From: Lepidonotus clava
Lineage: Eukaryota > Annelida > Polychaeta > Phyllodocida > Polynoidae
DNA: 64,000 nucleotides
NCBI GenBank assembly: GCA_936440205.1
Contig: OW387139.1
Span: forward strand, 25,074,378-25,138,377
Direction: 5' to 3'
The notes under the pieces: model-generated
Databases searched by the model: none
What the model saw: the letters and a program-made list of their open reading frames with translations, nothing else
Told to the model about the DNA's origin: nothing
Made by a program: the position numbers and the translations under genes
Shown here: piece by piece, positions 58,001 through 64,000 of the stretch
Layout: every line of letters starts with the position of its first letter
Position numbering within the stretch: the first letter of the stretch is position 1

Positions 58001-61000
58001 TGTATACGACCAAGCATGTCTGAACGACCCCTCGAGCTTATTAACCAATTCTGAGCGTGAAGGAGTGTTTGAGATCTAACCTTTTCTGACTTTTTGTAAT
58101 TATCTTTAAACTTTTCATACGGTGATCAAGAAGTACAAAATACAACCCATTTCAATTAGTGCTGTTATTCTTGAATCTGCTGATTCTAATCTACCTTTTG
58201 TTAACATGACGATTGACCCCCTCAACTTTCCCATACTCTCTCTGAATGTGCTTTCCTGTCTGTAGCCCCATGTGAGACAAATCCCTGCGGAGATGGTGTA
58301 ACGTGCACAGTCTTAGATGTCACAAATCGCACCTGCTCGTGCCCGAACAAAGGTTCCTTTTACAATATGACCGGCAAGGAGTGTCAAAGTAGGTATTTAT
58401 AATGCCTTACTGAGTATAACGATCTTAATTCTAACTGTAACATTTTCTACCAACAATCATCCTTTAGGTATGCAATAAGTATAAGAACACAAACAGAAGT
58501 TAGATTTCATAGACAGACTGATTTTAAACAAAACACCAAGAACATCGATCTTTAATAATCATCTTGGCATTTCAGTAGCTTTGGACACAAGGAGAGTGAC
58601 GCTTGTCTTTTCCTCTGCAGATCCTTGTACTAAAGCGCCGTGCGGGACAGCAAACTGCACTGCATTGGCCCTGAATCTGGTCAACTGTACCTGTTCAGAT
58701 AAGAGGACGGCCTATGATGATGCGGCAAAAAAATGCCAAGGTAGACTAGATCTTAAACAAGAGGCACCACCACTTATCATTATATTGTCCAAATAACTTG
58801 ACATCTTTTCTGTTTTAAGGGATAGGTATTTACATTTGACTTTATATAGCTATAGTTAGGCTCCTTGAAATAAGCAGTTGGAGCATTCAATTATAATTTG
58901 GGATTATAAATCGTCATTTACTTCTTTTTCATATAGGGGAGGGTACCAAACCGCCGCCCCCAATGCCTCTCCTCTCATCCTGACGGCAGAAAGCCCCTAA
59001 GTTATTTTATGATGAACGGCAGTCTGTGTCATACCATAAGAGAAACTAGTATTGACTCAAGCACTTATATCCCGATTTGAATTTTGTAGGCGCATGTGAA
59101 AGGAATCCCATGATATGTGGTCCCGGAAAATGCATAAATGACTATTCTGATCAAGGCTACCGTTGTGAGTGTGGTGAGATAGCGATATATAACTCAACAA
59201 CCTGCATTCCCAAATGTAAGTAATGCATTTCCTTTGAAAAGGATCAGTAACTATTCCACTAGATGTTACCTTATGATAGTCATCTAATGCGAACAGAATA
59301 TAATCTAGAATAGATCAACATTATGAGTTGCTGCATCAACAACAATAAGGCATTTTAGGGCTAACCATTTGAATATGAATGTGACTCAAACTCAAAACAA
59401 GTAGCAGAATGTGCCACTGTTATAAGGACTCCAAAATATCCACCCTATACCTTCCTCGAGCTCGGAAATTCACCCATGCAATAACAAAAGGATAAGATTT
59501 AACATTTCGACAATGAGATGGTTGGTTAAGCTACTGATAACCAGATAACCTATGGCTGGTACCCAGTAATCAGGACTTCTCCAGTTAAACATGAGACTGG
59601 TGTTACTAAGGTGCATTACTAAGTTGTGATAAAGTGATGTGAATAACGTAAAAATTTAATGTCATTTTCTCCATTTCTTCTCAATGTCCTTCTCGCACGA
59701 TGCACAGTGTTAAGACTACCCCAAGTAGACAGTACATGGCTAAACCTTTGTTGGGAGTTGGACGACAATAGTAAGGTCAAGCCTCAAAAGATGTCGCCAT
59801 GCTCAGCAGATAGAAATGGTTGTTTCGATCTGAATATCTACATACCTCTCGATGCAAACACCATCATACGACGCTTACAGGTATTATGAGTAATGAAAAG
59901 TTCTATACATAGACGATTCCAAATATGTATAACTAAAATATCTTCGAGCAGTGTGGTTCATATAGAACTTCACAAATATAGATAGATTACAGTGTAACTG
60001 TGTTTGCTGAGGATGCTGTGTCAAATAGTTTACTCCTGCACTCCCCTATAGAAAGAAGTGTTGGCATGTGAGCACTGTCCAATACAACAACACTTCCAAT
60101 TGGAGACATTCTAGTCACATGGGTCAGTGGGGGAGATACCTTTAGATCTCATAGAACTAATGTGGCGCCGTCTGGCAGTATGCGTTTCTGTCCCAAGGTG
60201 AAAGAAATGCCTAGTAGGCCTATTGATTGTTTTAAAAGGATAAAAAGACGAATGTCAGAAAAGCATGAAAATTAACAGGCCACCCCTAATCATTTCTGAG
60301 TTGTATCATAAAAAAGAATCCATGATGCAATGGTTTTAGAAAACGTCAGTAGATTTTTAAAATAGGCTCTGTGCTTCATGAATTTGCTCGCTCCAAAAGT
60401 GCCAAAATAAGGGAGGTCAACCTACTCTGAAATTTTGATATTTTGTGAGCCAAAGAGGGCACAGCAGGTTTCTGAGTCACTTTTATGCAGTGCAACATTC
60501 TGGATATTTTTTTCTCAGGATCCATTATATTGAACTATACAAGAAAGTAATTAGTTCTGGGAGACCTAATATCCGGCCAAAACAGGATGTAGCCGACGAA
60601 GGGGTAATGGGGCAAGTGATCAGTTGGTTAAATTAAAATCAAATTCTATCTTTGAAATTATGGTTTGAATGGTTTTTAAAAGTCTGCCTGAAAAAACAGG
60701 ACGTCCTGAAAAAACAGATCACACAACTGTCCCGTTTTTTCAGGACAGTCTGTTTTCTTGGTATGATTTTTGTAACTTTAAAAAAATAAAAATCAATAGA
60801 AAAAAATACAACGATAGAATTTGAAAATGCAACAATCATTTTGATGCAAAAGATGTGTACTTTCATTACAAATATTTCTTTAATTTAGCAAAATCATTAT
60901 TTTCTGAGCATTTTTATTCATGTAAAAATATTAACTGTGGAAATTTATTTATGAAAATGTCAAAATGGAAAATGTCATGTAATTCATGTTAAATGCAGAA

Positions 61001-62380
61001 TTCCAGAATTTTTGTATTTTGGATACGCAGAAGTATTGTATCATGTGTATCTTGTATGTTATTCATGTATAAATTCATTTGCAATAGCTAGATATTACAC
61101 TTTTTCATAATTGCCTGTTATTACAGAACGTTCCGTTTTTACAGGATGTCCTGTTTTTCCTGTCATAGCCTCAACCTGCTTATGTCATAGAATTGAAAAG
61201 TGCACAAAACAGAAAAACAGACAATTGAACCCAGTCTTAATATGCAAATGAGCATACATGATTGACAGGCATCACTCTCCCGGCAGGTCATCACTCTCCC
61301 AGCAGGGAATTCTACATGTACCCATTTCTCCTTGGAGAATGCCTGGAGATTGATAGCCCAAAATAGGTTGTGTAACAGTAGAGAACCAGTGAAAATGAAT
61401 ATTAATGAGATGGGCAGTACCTAATTTGCATATTAAGACTGGGTTTGTGTATTTTTCAATTTCATGGCATTAGTATGATAGAAAATAGGAAATTGAAAGT
61501 TATTTTAAGTTCTGTTGTAGTTTTTTCATTTTATTGCATTTGATATATTTGATTAATATATCTATGTAGAAAATAGAAAATAGAATACGTAATTACATGG
61601 ATATTGGACTTGCCACAATACCCCTTCATCTGATGTAGCCGTCTGACCAATGGCTAATCCGCTCATAGTCAGATATTTACATTAAGTTTTTGCAACAGTG
61701 CCAGGGGAGTGAATCGAGAATGTGCAACAGGGCAAGGAGCCTTATGCTAGGTGCCGAAGGCACTTGTTTTGTATAATAAAGGGATAAGGAAGTGCTGAGA
61801 CGAAAATTTAAGATAAAATATGCATATGGTGAAAGAAATGATACTTCAATATGATATCTTTAAAAAAGAGGAAATCGATCTCATGCAATAACTTTGTATG
61901 ATCAAAGCATAGAGACCTAATTATGTCTATGATCAAAGTAAGGAGACATAAACATTAGATCCGACAAGATAAAGCGCTTAAAAAAGCTGGTTAATGTAAC
62001 ATAAAAGAAATGAACAAACGTTAATAATGGTGCGGAATAGTCCATAGTGCATAAAGGAAAACTGGAATTGTACGATGCACAACTTCTAGTAGGTCGATCT
62101 AATTATAACAAAGAACCCCTCACAAGGGACTGCAAGACGGAAACTATTATTGAGATGATGGCAGGAAAAAGGGAGATAACCCGTTCATTCTTATTTGCAG
62201 GTGACCGATACAGGGCAATTGTTCGGCTTCAGTGACATGACGTACAGCAGATCACCTTTGATTCTAATCCAAAACCAATTCTCCGAACTTGTTGACAGTA
62301 ACTCTAAATTGGTGGCCGTACCTTACAACGCAGTCGGTCTGAAGTCACCTTGCTCAGTACGTTGATTACCATATTGCATG

Positions 62381-62415
<35 letters not shown>

Positions 62416-64000
62416 CTATATATATACTATATATATATAGGGCTACGTGTGACGGAAAATATTACATATTTTACATAGGGTATGGGTTATTCTATTCTTT
62501 AAACCTTATTTTTGTAACCACCATATTTCGCATGTGACGTATACGTAATACGTCCCCGGTAGTCAGTAAGGTAAGACTATCTGTTCAATACCCTAAATTT
62601 AGAAGTATTGTAATGAGAACTAGTTCAGGAATTCGCTGTCAACATCTGACTCACATTTTCAATGATGACATTTTGATTGAATACAGGATGCAAAGGATTA
62701 TACGAAAGGCATATTTGTGAAGTATATCAGTGACACAAAAGAACTGAGCGACTTGCAGAAAATGTACAACGTCAATTGTAATGCTTATGAAGTATTTGCC
62801 GTTATTGCTAAGGGTGTATCGACAACCATTCCTGTCAGTGAAAAATTGGTGAGTGTATTTAAATATCAATACAGGAGATAGGCCTATGTCATAAAGTAAA
62901 AATGGTTTAATTGGCATGTTTGTTTATATTTCCCATCCTAACGACTAGTAGGAACTCCCAGACTGAATTATCATATTTTGAGTGGTCCCTTGGAGTAAAT
63001 TTCAGAGATTGAATTAAATGTTTCTGTTTTTATGGATGAATATCACTCTCGACTAGTGGGAAATCCCAGACTGAATTATCATATTTTGCACGAAATTTCA
63101 GAGATTGAATTAAATGTTTCTGTTTTTATGGATGAACATCACTCTCAGTGTGACATATCCTATGAAGTGTCACTAATGCTGCTGTAGAGTAATCCACAAT
63201 TTGTTACATGGCCCAACTGCCAAGGAGTATAATATTGTTTTATATGTATTTTTCTATAATGATAGTATTCACCACAGCTTAATCAAACATCCTATAATAT
63301 TTAATAGAACACAACAGAAGGCAGACCGATACATATATTATGGAGATTCTACTTTTGAAAAAAGCTAAGAATCCAGTAGATGCCTAAATATCAAAGAAAG
63401 TGTATTATCCATTCCTCAGATCCAGGACATGGACTACGGAGTATTTCTGTTTACTAACTACGAATGCAGTGCAATTGTTCATGCCTATGCTGATGGCAAA
63501 GGTTACATCCCCCCGACATCCTTCATTGACTCTGACTGCGCTGTTGCCATTGGCAATGCCATAAAGCTGGATGGCAGTGATTCCCAAAGCTGGCAATTGG
63601 TCAGCGGGTTCCCTGACAGGCTGTCAGCAGAGTGTTTGTTGCTGCTCGATCCCAGTGTTGCAAACACCACAAATCAACAAGTAGACCACACTGTGAAAGA
63701 GAGAGGTGTTTTTAAACATGAATTTGGACTCCAAGATATGCCGAATACAGAGGTAGAAATGTTGTTTTTTTTAATATTTTCTGTAAGGTTCTCTGGAAGC
63801 TCTACCAATGCTATTTGTGTGTATTTTCAGCCAACAATAATTTTGTCAAGATCTAAAATGGAAAAACTATTATGGGGTCAGGGTGGCCAGCATCATTGAA
63901 GCGTTGGTACAACTTGTTGGCATTAGCTCTTGGTAGGTTCGAGTCCTCCCAGTGCAGCTATGAAAACAGGACAATTGGATGACCCTCTCACACGGAATTT
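42990..64000 (+). CDS. Large multi-exon gene: signal peptide, Ly6/uPAR-like domain, EGF-like array, unknown C-terminal region (3' incomplete)
   Basis: Twenty-one exons can be placed with GT-AG borders and continuous phase: 42990-43089, 43381-43515, 45486-45650, 47424-47573, 47830-47967, twelve EGF exons between 50229 and 59215, then 59708-59880, 62201-62356, 62687-62848 and 63420-63752. All introns up to 59215 are phase 1, the classic signature of exon-shuffled extracellular modules; the later ones are phase 0. The product would be secreted or on the cell surface, rich in disulphides and N-glycosylation sites (NAT, NST, NTT). No membrane segment is reached before the window ends. The order Ly6-like then EGF array is not one I can match to a named protein. 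Adhesion, matrix or immune recognition are possible roles, none shown. Confidence 0.8.
43381..43515 (+). CDS. Exon 2: first half of a Ly6/uPAR-like domain
   Basis: Acceptor TTATTTGCAG, donor AAG|GTGATT, phase 1-1. It encodes ALKCYVCNGTTDQASC...ECIPGGNDEHCFSAIF. The LKCYxC start with a following Cys pattern is the hallmark of three-finger LU domains, which are usually split over two exons as here. Confidence 0.8.
43816..44156 (+). mobile_element. piggyBac-like MITE, copy 2 (in intron 2)
   Basis: 341 bp starting CCCTTTAGCCCCC and ending GGGGTCTAAAGGG, flanked by TTAA on both sides (43812-43815, 44157-44160), the target preferred by piggyBac transposases. It contains CCCCAATCCGGCCGTAGCCG twice in tandem near its left end. 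No coding capacity. Confidence 0.85.
45486..45650 (+). CDS. Exon 3: second half of the Ly6/uPAR-like domain
   Basis: Acceptor CACTTGTAG, donor GGCAG|GTAAGT, phase 1-1. It encodes IRGCMNLAQRNSE... ending AFCKEDGCNSDHSDW. The final Cys followed by CN near the end is the conserved finish of LU domains. The end of this exon is tandemly duplicated into the following intron. Confidence 0.8.
45597..45783 (+). repeat. 93-bp tandem duplication across the exon 3 donor
   Basis: Copy 1 (45597-45689) covers the end of exon 3 and its donor; copy 2 (45690-45783) follows directly. Copy 2 still reads AFCKYDGHNTDHSNW in the same frame, has the second Cys of the CN motif replaced by His, and has a donor-like CAG|GTAGGT. 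Use of that donor would shift the phase, so copy 2 is probably not used. Confidence 0.85.
47424..47573 (+). CDS. Exon 4: cysteine-rich module
   Basis: Acceptor GATTATTGCAG, donor TATG|GTAAAC, phase 1-1. About 50 residues with six cysteines (ACSTNDNC, AAQCNNNSCEC, ERC), spaced like an EB or EGF-like module with short loops. Confidence 0.8.
47830..47967 (+). CDS. Exon 5: cysteine-rich module
   Basis: Acceptor CCCTTGAAG is weak; donor AGAG|GTAAAG. Phase 1-1. It encodes six cysteines (ACTANGTEC, GQSCQNLLCLC, GQC) in the same spacing style as exon 4, so the two probably arose by duplication. Confidence 0.75.
48869..49278 (+). mobile_element. Solo LTR fossil in an intron
   Basis: About 410 bp from TGTACTGACGCGG to GTTACGTCTTACA, with an AATAAATAAA signal near its end and TGATA repeated outside both ends (48863-48867, with one extra T, and 49279-49283). 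No internal region accompanies it, which is the usual trace of recombination between the two LTRs of a full element. The family is probably Gypsy-like; age unclear. Confidence 0.5.
49743..49848. mobile_element. Tiny hAT-like MITE in an intron
   Basis: 106 bp with ends CAGGCCCGTAACCAGC and, on the other strand, CAGGCCCGTAGCCAGG. TTCAA lies directly outside both ends (49738-49742, 49849-49853). A run of 14 C sits next to the right end. Confidence 0.8.
50229..50354 (+). CDS. EGF-like exon 1 of the array
   Basis: Acceptor TTATTTTCAG, donor GAGA|GTAAGT, phase 1-1, 126 nt. It encodes PCDANPCPADSVCTDTST, then YDCTCNATLGFTYN and a final Cys: the C-x4-C-x5-C-x10-C-x-C-x12-C pattern of an EGF-like domain. 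Nearly identical to the exon at 52698-52823. Confidence 0.88.
50990..51115 (+). CDS. EGF-like exon 2 of the array
   Basis: Acceptor CGTTTTTAG, donor GAGA|GTAATT, phase 1-1, 126 nt. It encodes PCDEHNCPAESICVAVNTT and CLCNATMNLSYN with six EGF cysteines. The decayed exon at 51792-51850 is its close relative. Confidence 0.87.
51792..51850 (+). pseudogene. Decayed EGF-like exon (copy of exon at 50990)
   Basis: After a usable acceptor (ATGTTTAG) it reads PCDKHECPAESICVP, almost the start of the exon at 50990. Similarity then stops at a T-rich run; the second half with the last three cysteines and the donor are gone. Confidence 0.78.
52359..52445 (+). pseudogene. Decayed EGF-like exon (copy of exon at 53238)
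   Basis: GGCACCTGTACCGTCAGTAG through AAGGTTACTTCTTGATAACA matches the second part of the exon at 53238-53363. The acceptor and first two cysteines are missing, and an in-frame TAG and a lost donor show it is dead. Confidence 0.75.
52698..52823 (+). CDS. EGF-like exon 3 of the array
   Basis: Acceptor TTGTTTTCAG, donor GAGA|GTGAGT, phase 1-1. It encodes PCDANPCPDNSVCTDTST and DCTCNATLGFTYN. It differs from the exon at 50229 by only a handful of bases, and the similarity runs into the introns on both sides, so it is a recent duplicate. Confidence 0.88.
53238..53363 (+). CDS. EGF-like exon 4 of the array
   Basis: Acceptor TATTCCTACAG, donor GAAA|GTCAGT, phase 1-1. It encodes PCDVNTCPDKGICTVISTT and CPCNDTLGYFFN with the EGF cysteine spacing. 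Confidence 0.87.
53606..53731 (+). CDS. EGF-like exon 5 of the array
   Basis: Acceptor ATCTTGCAG, donor CAGA|GTAAGT, phase 1-1. It encodes PCTENPCPDSSNCTVLNSTS and CWCNESMYLSFN. Confidence 0.88.
54195..54240 (+). pseudogene. Possible EGF-like exon remnant
   Basis: After an acceptor-like ATGACACAG the plus strand reads CDNATACGDTYID, like the first third of an EGF module. No further cysteines follow. The call rests on a short stretch. Confidence 0.35.
54309..54434 (+). CDS. EGF-like exon 6 of the array
   Basis: Acceptor CCTTTGCAG, donor AAAA|GTAAGA, phase 1-1. It encodes PCEINPCGSGGNCSFTNATD and CACFKSDGYYYD. It belongs with the exon at 57446 to a subtype with GxGGNCSFTN. Confidence 0.88.
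54600..54660 (+). repeat. SINE-like 3' tail
   Basis: AGAACCCTGAAGGGTCGACC then GGACGTTAAACTAATC and a (CAAA)n run. GACGTTAAAC plus CAAA repeats resembles 3' ends of invertebrate SINEs as I remember them; no tRNA-like head is visible upstream. Confidence 0.4.
55379..56101. repeat. Large imperfect palindrome with tRNA-like arms
   Basis: The axis lies near 55740, in a (TATG)n/(CATA)n core. Matching blocks include GGACCTCTCACAC at 55497-55509 and its complement at 55971-55983, and AAGGTAACCCTTT at the outer edges. Each arm of about 350 bp contains one tRNA-like unit, at about 55480-55543 (minus) and 55937-56000 (plus). Transcripts of either strand would fold into a long hairpin. Confidence 0.85.
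55937..56000 (+). repeat. tRNA-like unit in the right arm of the palindrome
   Basis: TAGCTCAGTGGTA is a near-perfect A box; GGGTTCTATCC sits in the B-box place; an anticodon-arm-like CTTTCTGTGTGAGAG lies between. The acceptor stem does not close, so it is a tRNA-derived repeat and not a scored tRNA gene. The mirror copy is at 55480-55543. Confidence 0.55.
56232..56500 (+). repeat. 51-bp minisatellite, about five units
   Basis: GAGACC/AAGACC marks unit starts at 56283, 56334, 56385, 56436 and 56487, exactly 51 bp apart. Alternate units are more alike (CCAGAGCAGAAC versus CTAGAAGAGAAT), showing a 102-bp higher-order repeat. Confidence 0.88.
56921..57043 (+). CDS. EGF-like exon 7 of the array
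   Basis: Acceptor GACTGATAG, donor CTGA|GTATGG, phase 1-1, 123 nt. It encodes PCESVTCGSAATCEAISSDD and CICNETYFTYN. Confidence 0.86.
57446..57571 (+). CDS. EGF-like exon 8 of the array
   Basis: Acceptor TACCTAAAAG, donor CAAA|GTTAGT, phase 1-1. It encodes PCEVKSCGIGGNCSFTNSTD and CDCDGSNGYSYN. Both splice sites are a little weak, but phase, length and cysteines agree. Confidence 0.85.
57853..57984 (+). CDS. EGF-like exon 9 of the array
   Basis: Acceptor TTTGTCTTAG, donor CAAA|GTAAGT, phase 1-1, 132 nt. It encodes PCDAEPCDLKADSTCTVINT and CSCDTAGGYSFS; two extra residues lie between the second and third cysteines. Confidence 0.88.
58266..58388 (+). CDS. EGF-like exon 10 of the array
   Basis: Acceptor CCTGTCTGTAG, donor CAAA|GTAGGT, phase 1-1. 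It encodes PCETNPCGDGVTCTVLDVTN and CSCPNKGSFYN. Confidence 0.88.
58621..58740 (+). CDS. EGF-like exon 11 of the array
   Basis: Acceptor TTTTCCTCTGCAG, donor CAAG|GTAGAC, phase 1-1, 120 nt. It encodes PCTKAPCGTANCTALALNLV and CTCSDKRTAYDD. Confidence 0.87.
59090..59215 (+). CDS. EGF-like exon 12 of the array (last)
   Basis: Acceptor AATTTTGTAG, donor AAAT|GTAAGT, phase 1-1. It encodes ACERNPMICGPGKCINDYSD and CECGEIAIYN. It is more divergent than the others, with a longer first loop. Confidence 0.86.
59708..59880 (+). CDS. C-terminal region, first exon
   Basis: Acceptor GATGCACAG, donor TTACAG|GTATTA; it enters in phase 1 and leaves in phase 0. It encodes LRLPQVDSTWLNLCWELDDN and CFDLNIYIPLDANTIIRRLQ. 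Four cysteines, no EGF pattern. The alternating hydrophobic pattern suggests a beta-rich domain I cannot name. Confidence 0.75.
60624..61178 (-). mobile_element. hAT-like element B, truncated relative of element A
   Basis: Its reverse complement matches element A (39605-40503) from the CAGGTTGAGG end at 61178 inward, including the ACAGGACGTCCTG motifs. It lacks the last 125 bp of A and also lacks the nested MITE, so it preserves the MITE's empty target (TTAT at 61059-61062). Confidence 0.75.
61181..61475. mobile_element. Small inverted-repeat element with octamer motifs
   Basis: AACCCAGTCTTAATATGCAAAT at 61228-61249 recurs inverted at 61424-61445. Weaker similarity extends outward (ATGTCATAGAATTGAAAA versus ATGCCATGAAATTGAAAA). 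Each arm holds ATGCAAAT, the POU/octamer motif. It directly follows element B. Confidence 0.65.
62201..62356 (+). CDS. C-terminal region, second exon
   Basis: Acceptor TTATTTGCAG, donor TCA|GTACGT, phase 0-0, 52 residues (VTDTGQLFGFSDMTYSRSPL, VAVPYNAVGLKSPC). Confidence 0.75.
62374..62440. repeat. (TA)n microsatellite
   Basis: A run of TA dinucleotides with a few GTA/CTA interruptions in the intron after the exon at 62201-62356. Confidence 0.9.
62687..62848 (+). CDS. C-terminal region, third exon
   Basis: Acceptor TTGAATACAG, donor TTG|GTGAGT, phase 0-0, 54 residues (DAKDYTKGIFVKYISDTKEL, NAYEVFAVIAKGVSTTIPVS). Confidence 0.76.
62942..63146. repeat. Direct duplication of about 105 bp in an intron
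   Basis: CGACTAGTAGGAACTCCCAG... at 62942 and CGACTAGTGGGAAATCCCAG... at 63050 start two adjacent copies. The second lacks about 11 bp of the first near TGGTCCCTTGGAG. Confidence 0.85.
63420..63752 (+). CDS. C-terminal region, fourth exon
   Basis: Acceptor CATTCCTCAG, donor GAG|GTAGAA, phase 0-0, 111 residues (IQDMDYGVFLFTNYECSAIV, YIPPTSFIDSDCAVAIGNAI, SAECLLLLDPSVANTTNQ). Together with the three exons before it this makes about 275 residues of a domain I do not recognise. The frame stays open past the donor to a stop at 63897. Confidence 0.78.
63831..63899 (+). CDS. Possible terminal exon reading into a SINE
   Basis: Acceptor TGTATTTTCAG precedes PTIILSRSKMEKLLWGQGGQ, then a stop at 63897-63899. 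The last part overlaps a tRNA-like repeat. It could be a true 3' exon that uses a stop from the SINE, or a false exon with the gene continuing beyond the window. Confidence 0.35.
   Translation, partial: PTIILSRSKMEKLLWGQGGQHH
63873..64000 (+). repeat. tRNA-derived SINE head (cut by the window end)
   Basis: GGTTCGAGTCC at 63936-63946 is a near-perfect RNA polymerase III B box. An A-box-like TGAAGCGTTGG lies about 35 bases upstream (63897-63907). The cloverleaf is poor, so a SINE is more likely than a tRNA gene. Confidence 0.55.

Noticed and set aside
62374-62440. Centromere- or origin-like AT element
   Set aside because: It is a plain TA microsatellite within an intron.

Overview
This is animal nuclear DNA from an invertebrate. 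The evidence is GT-AG introns, extracellular protein genes built from symmetric phase-1 exons, AT-rich non-coding DNA, and dense DNA transposons, MITEs and LTR elements. A marine deuterostome such as an echinoderm would fit, but the sequence alone does not settle the taxon. There is no bacterial operon, CRISPR array or confident functional RNA gene.

Layout. 1-600: fossil Gypsy-type gag fragment. 1.25-2.04 kb and 4.6-5.3 kb: inverted-repeat elements, the second carrying tRNA-like units. 8.06-8.25 kb: one well-bounded minus-strand exon of unknown product. 9.77-10.48 kb: a probable two-exon minus-strand gene. 10.67-11.79 kb: a GC-rich, intronless plus-strand gene for a leucine-rich-repeat membrane protein. 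14.24-15.84 kb: an inverted-repeat element.

16.89-36.86 kb: a 19,967-bp Ty3/Gypsy-type LTR element on the minus strand. Its 635-bp LTRs look identical by eye, and it carries gag, pol, an extra basic ORF and an envelope-like ORF. A long 3' region holds an antisense ORF that resembles SGNH hydrolases and a zinc-finger-like remnant. It sits inside a hAT-like MITE, and the empty target can be read from the flanks.

36.9-43 kb: mostly non-coding, with a piggyBac-like MITE nested in a hAT-like element. 42.99-64 kb: one large plus-strand gene that leaves the window. It encodes a signal peptide, a Ly6/uPAR-like domain, two cysteine-rich modules, twelve EGF-like modules and a C-terminal region I do not recognise. 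All junctions through the EGF array are phase 1; later ones are phase 0. Two decayed EGF exons and one recently duplicated exon lie in the array, and its introns hold many transposons and a solo LTR.

The LRR gene and the Ly6/EGF gene both look like cell-surface or secreted proteins, but nothing here links them in one pathway. The best candidate for something undescribed is the very long envelope-bearing LTR element with its antisense cargo. The Ly6-EGF gene, an actively remodelled exon array, comes next.
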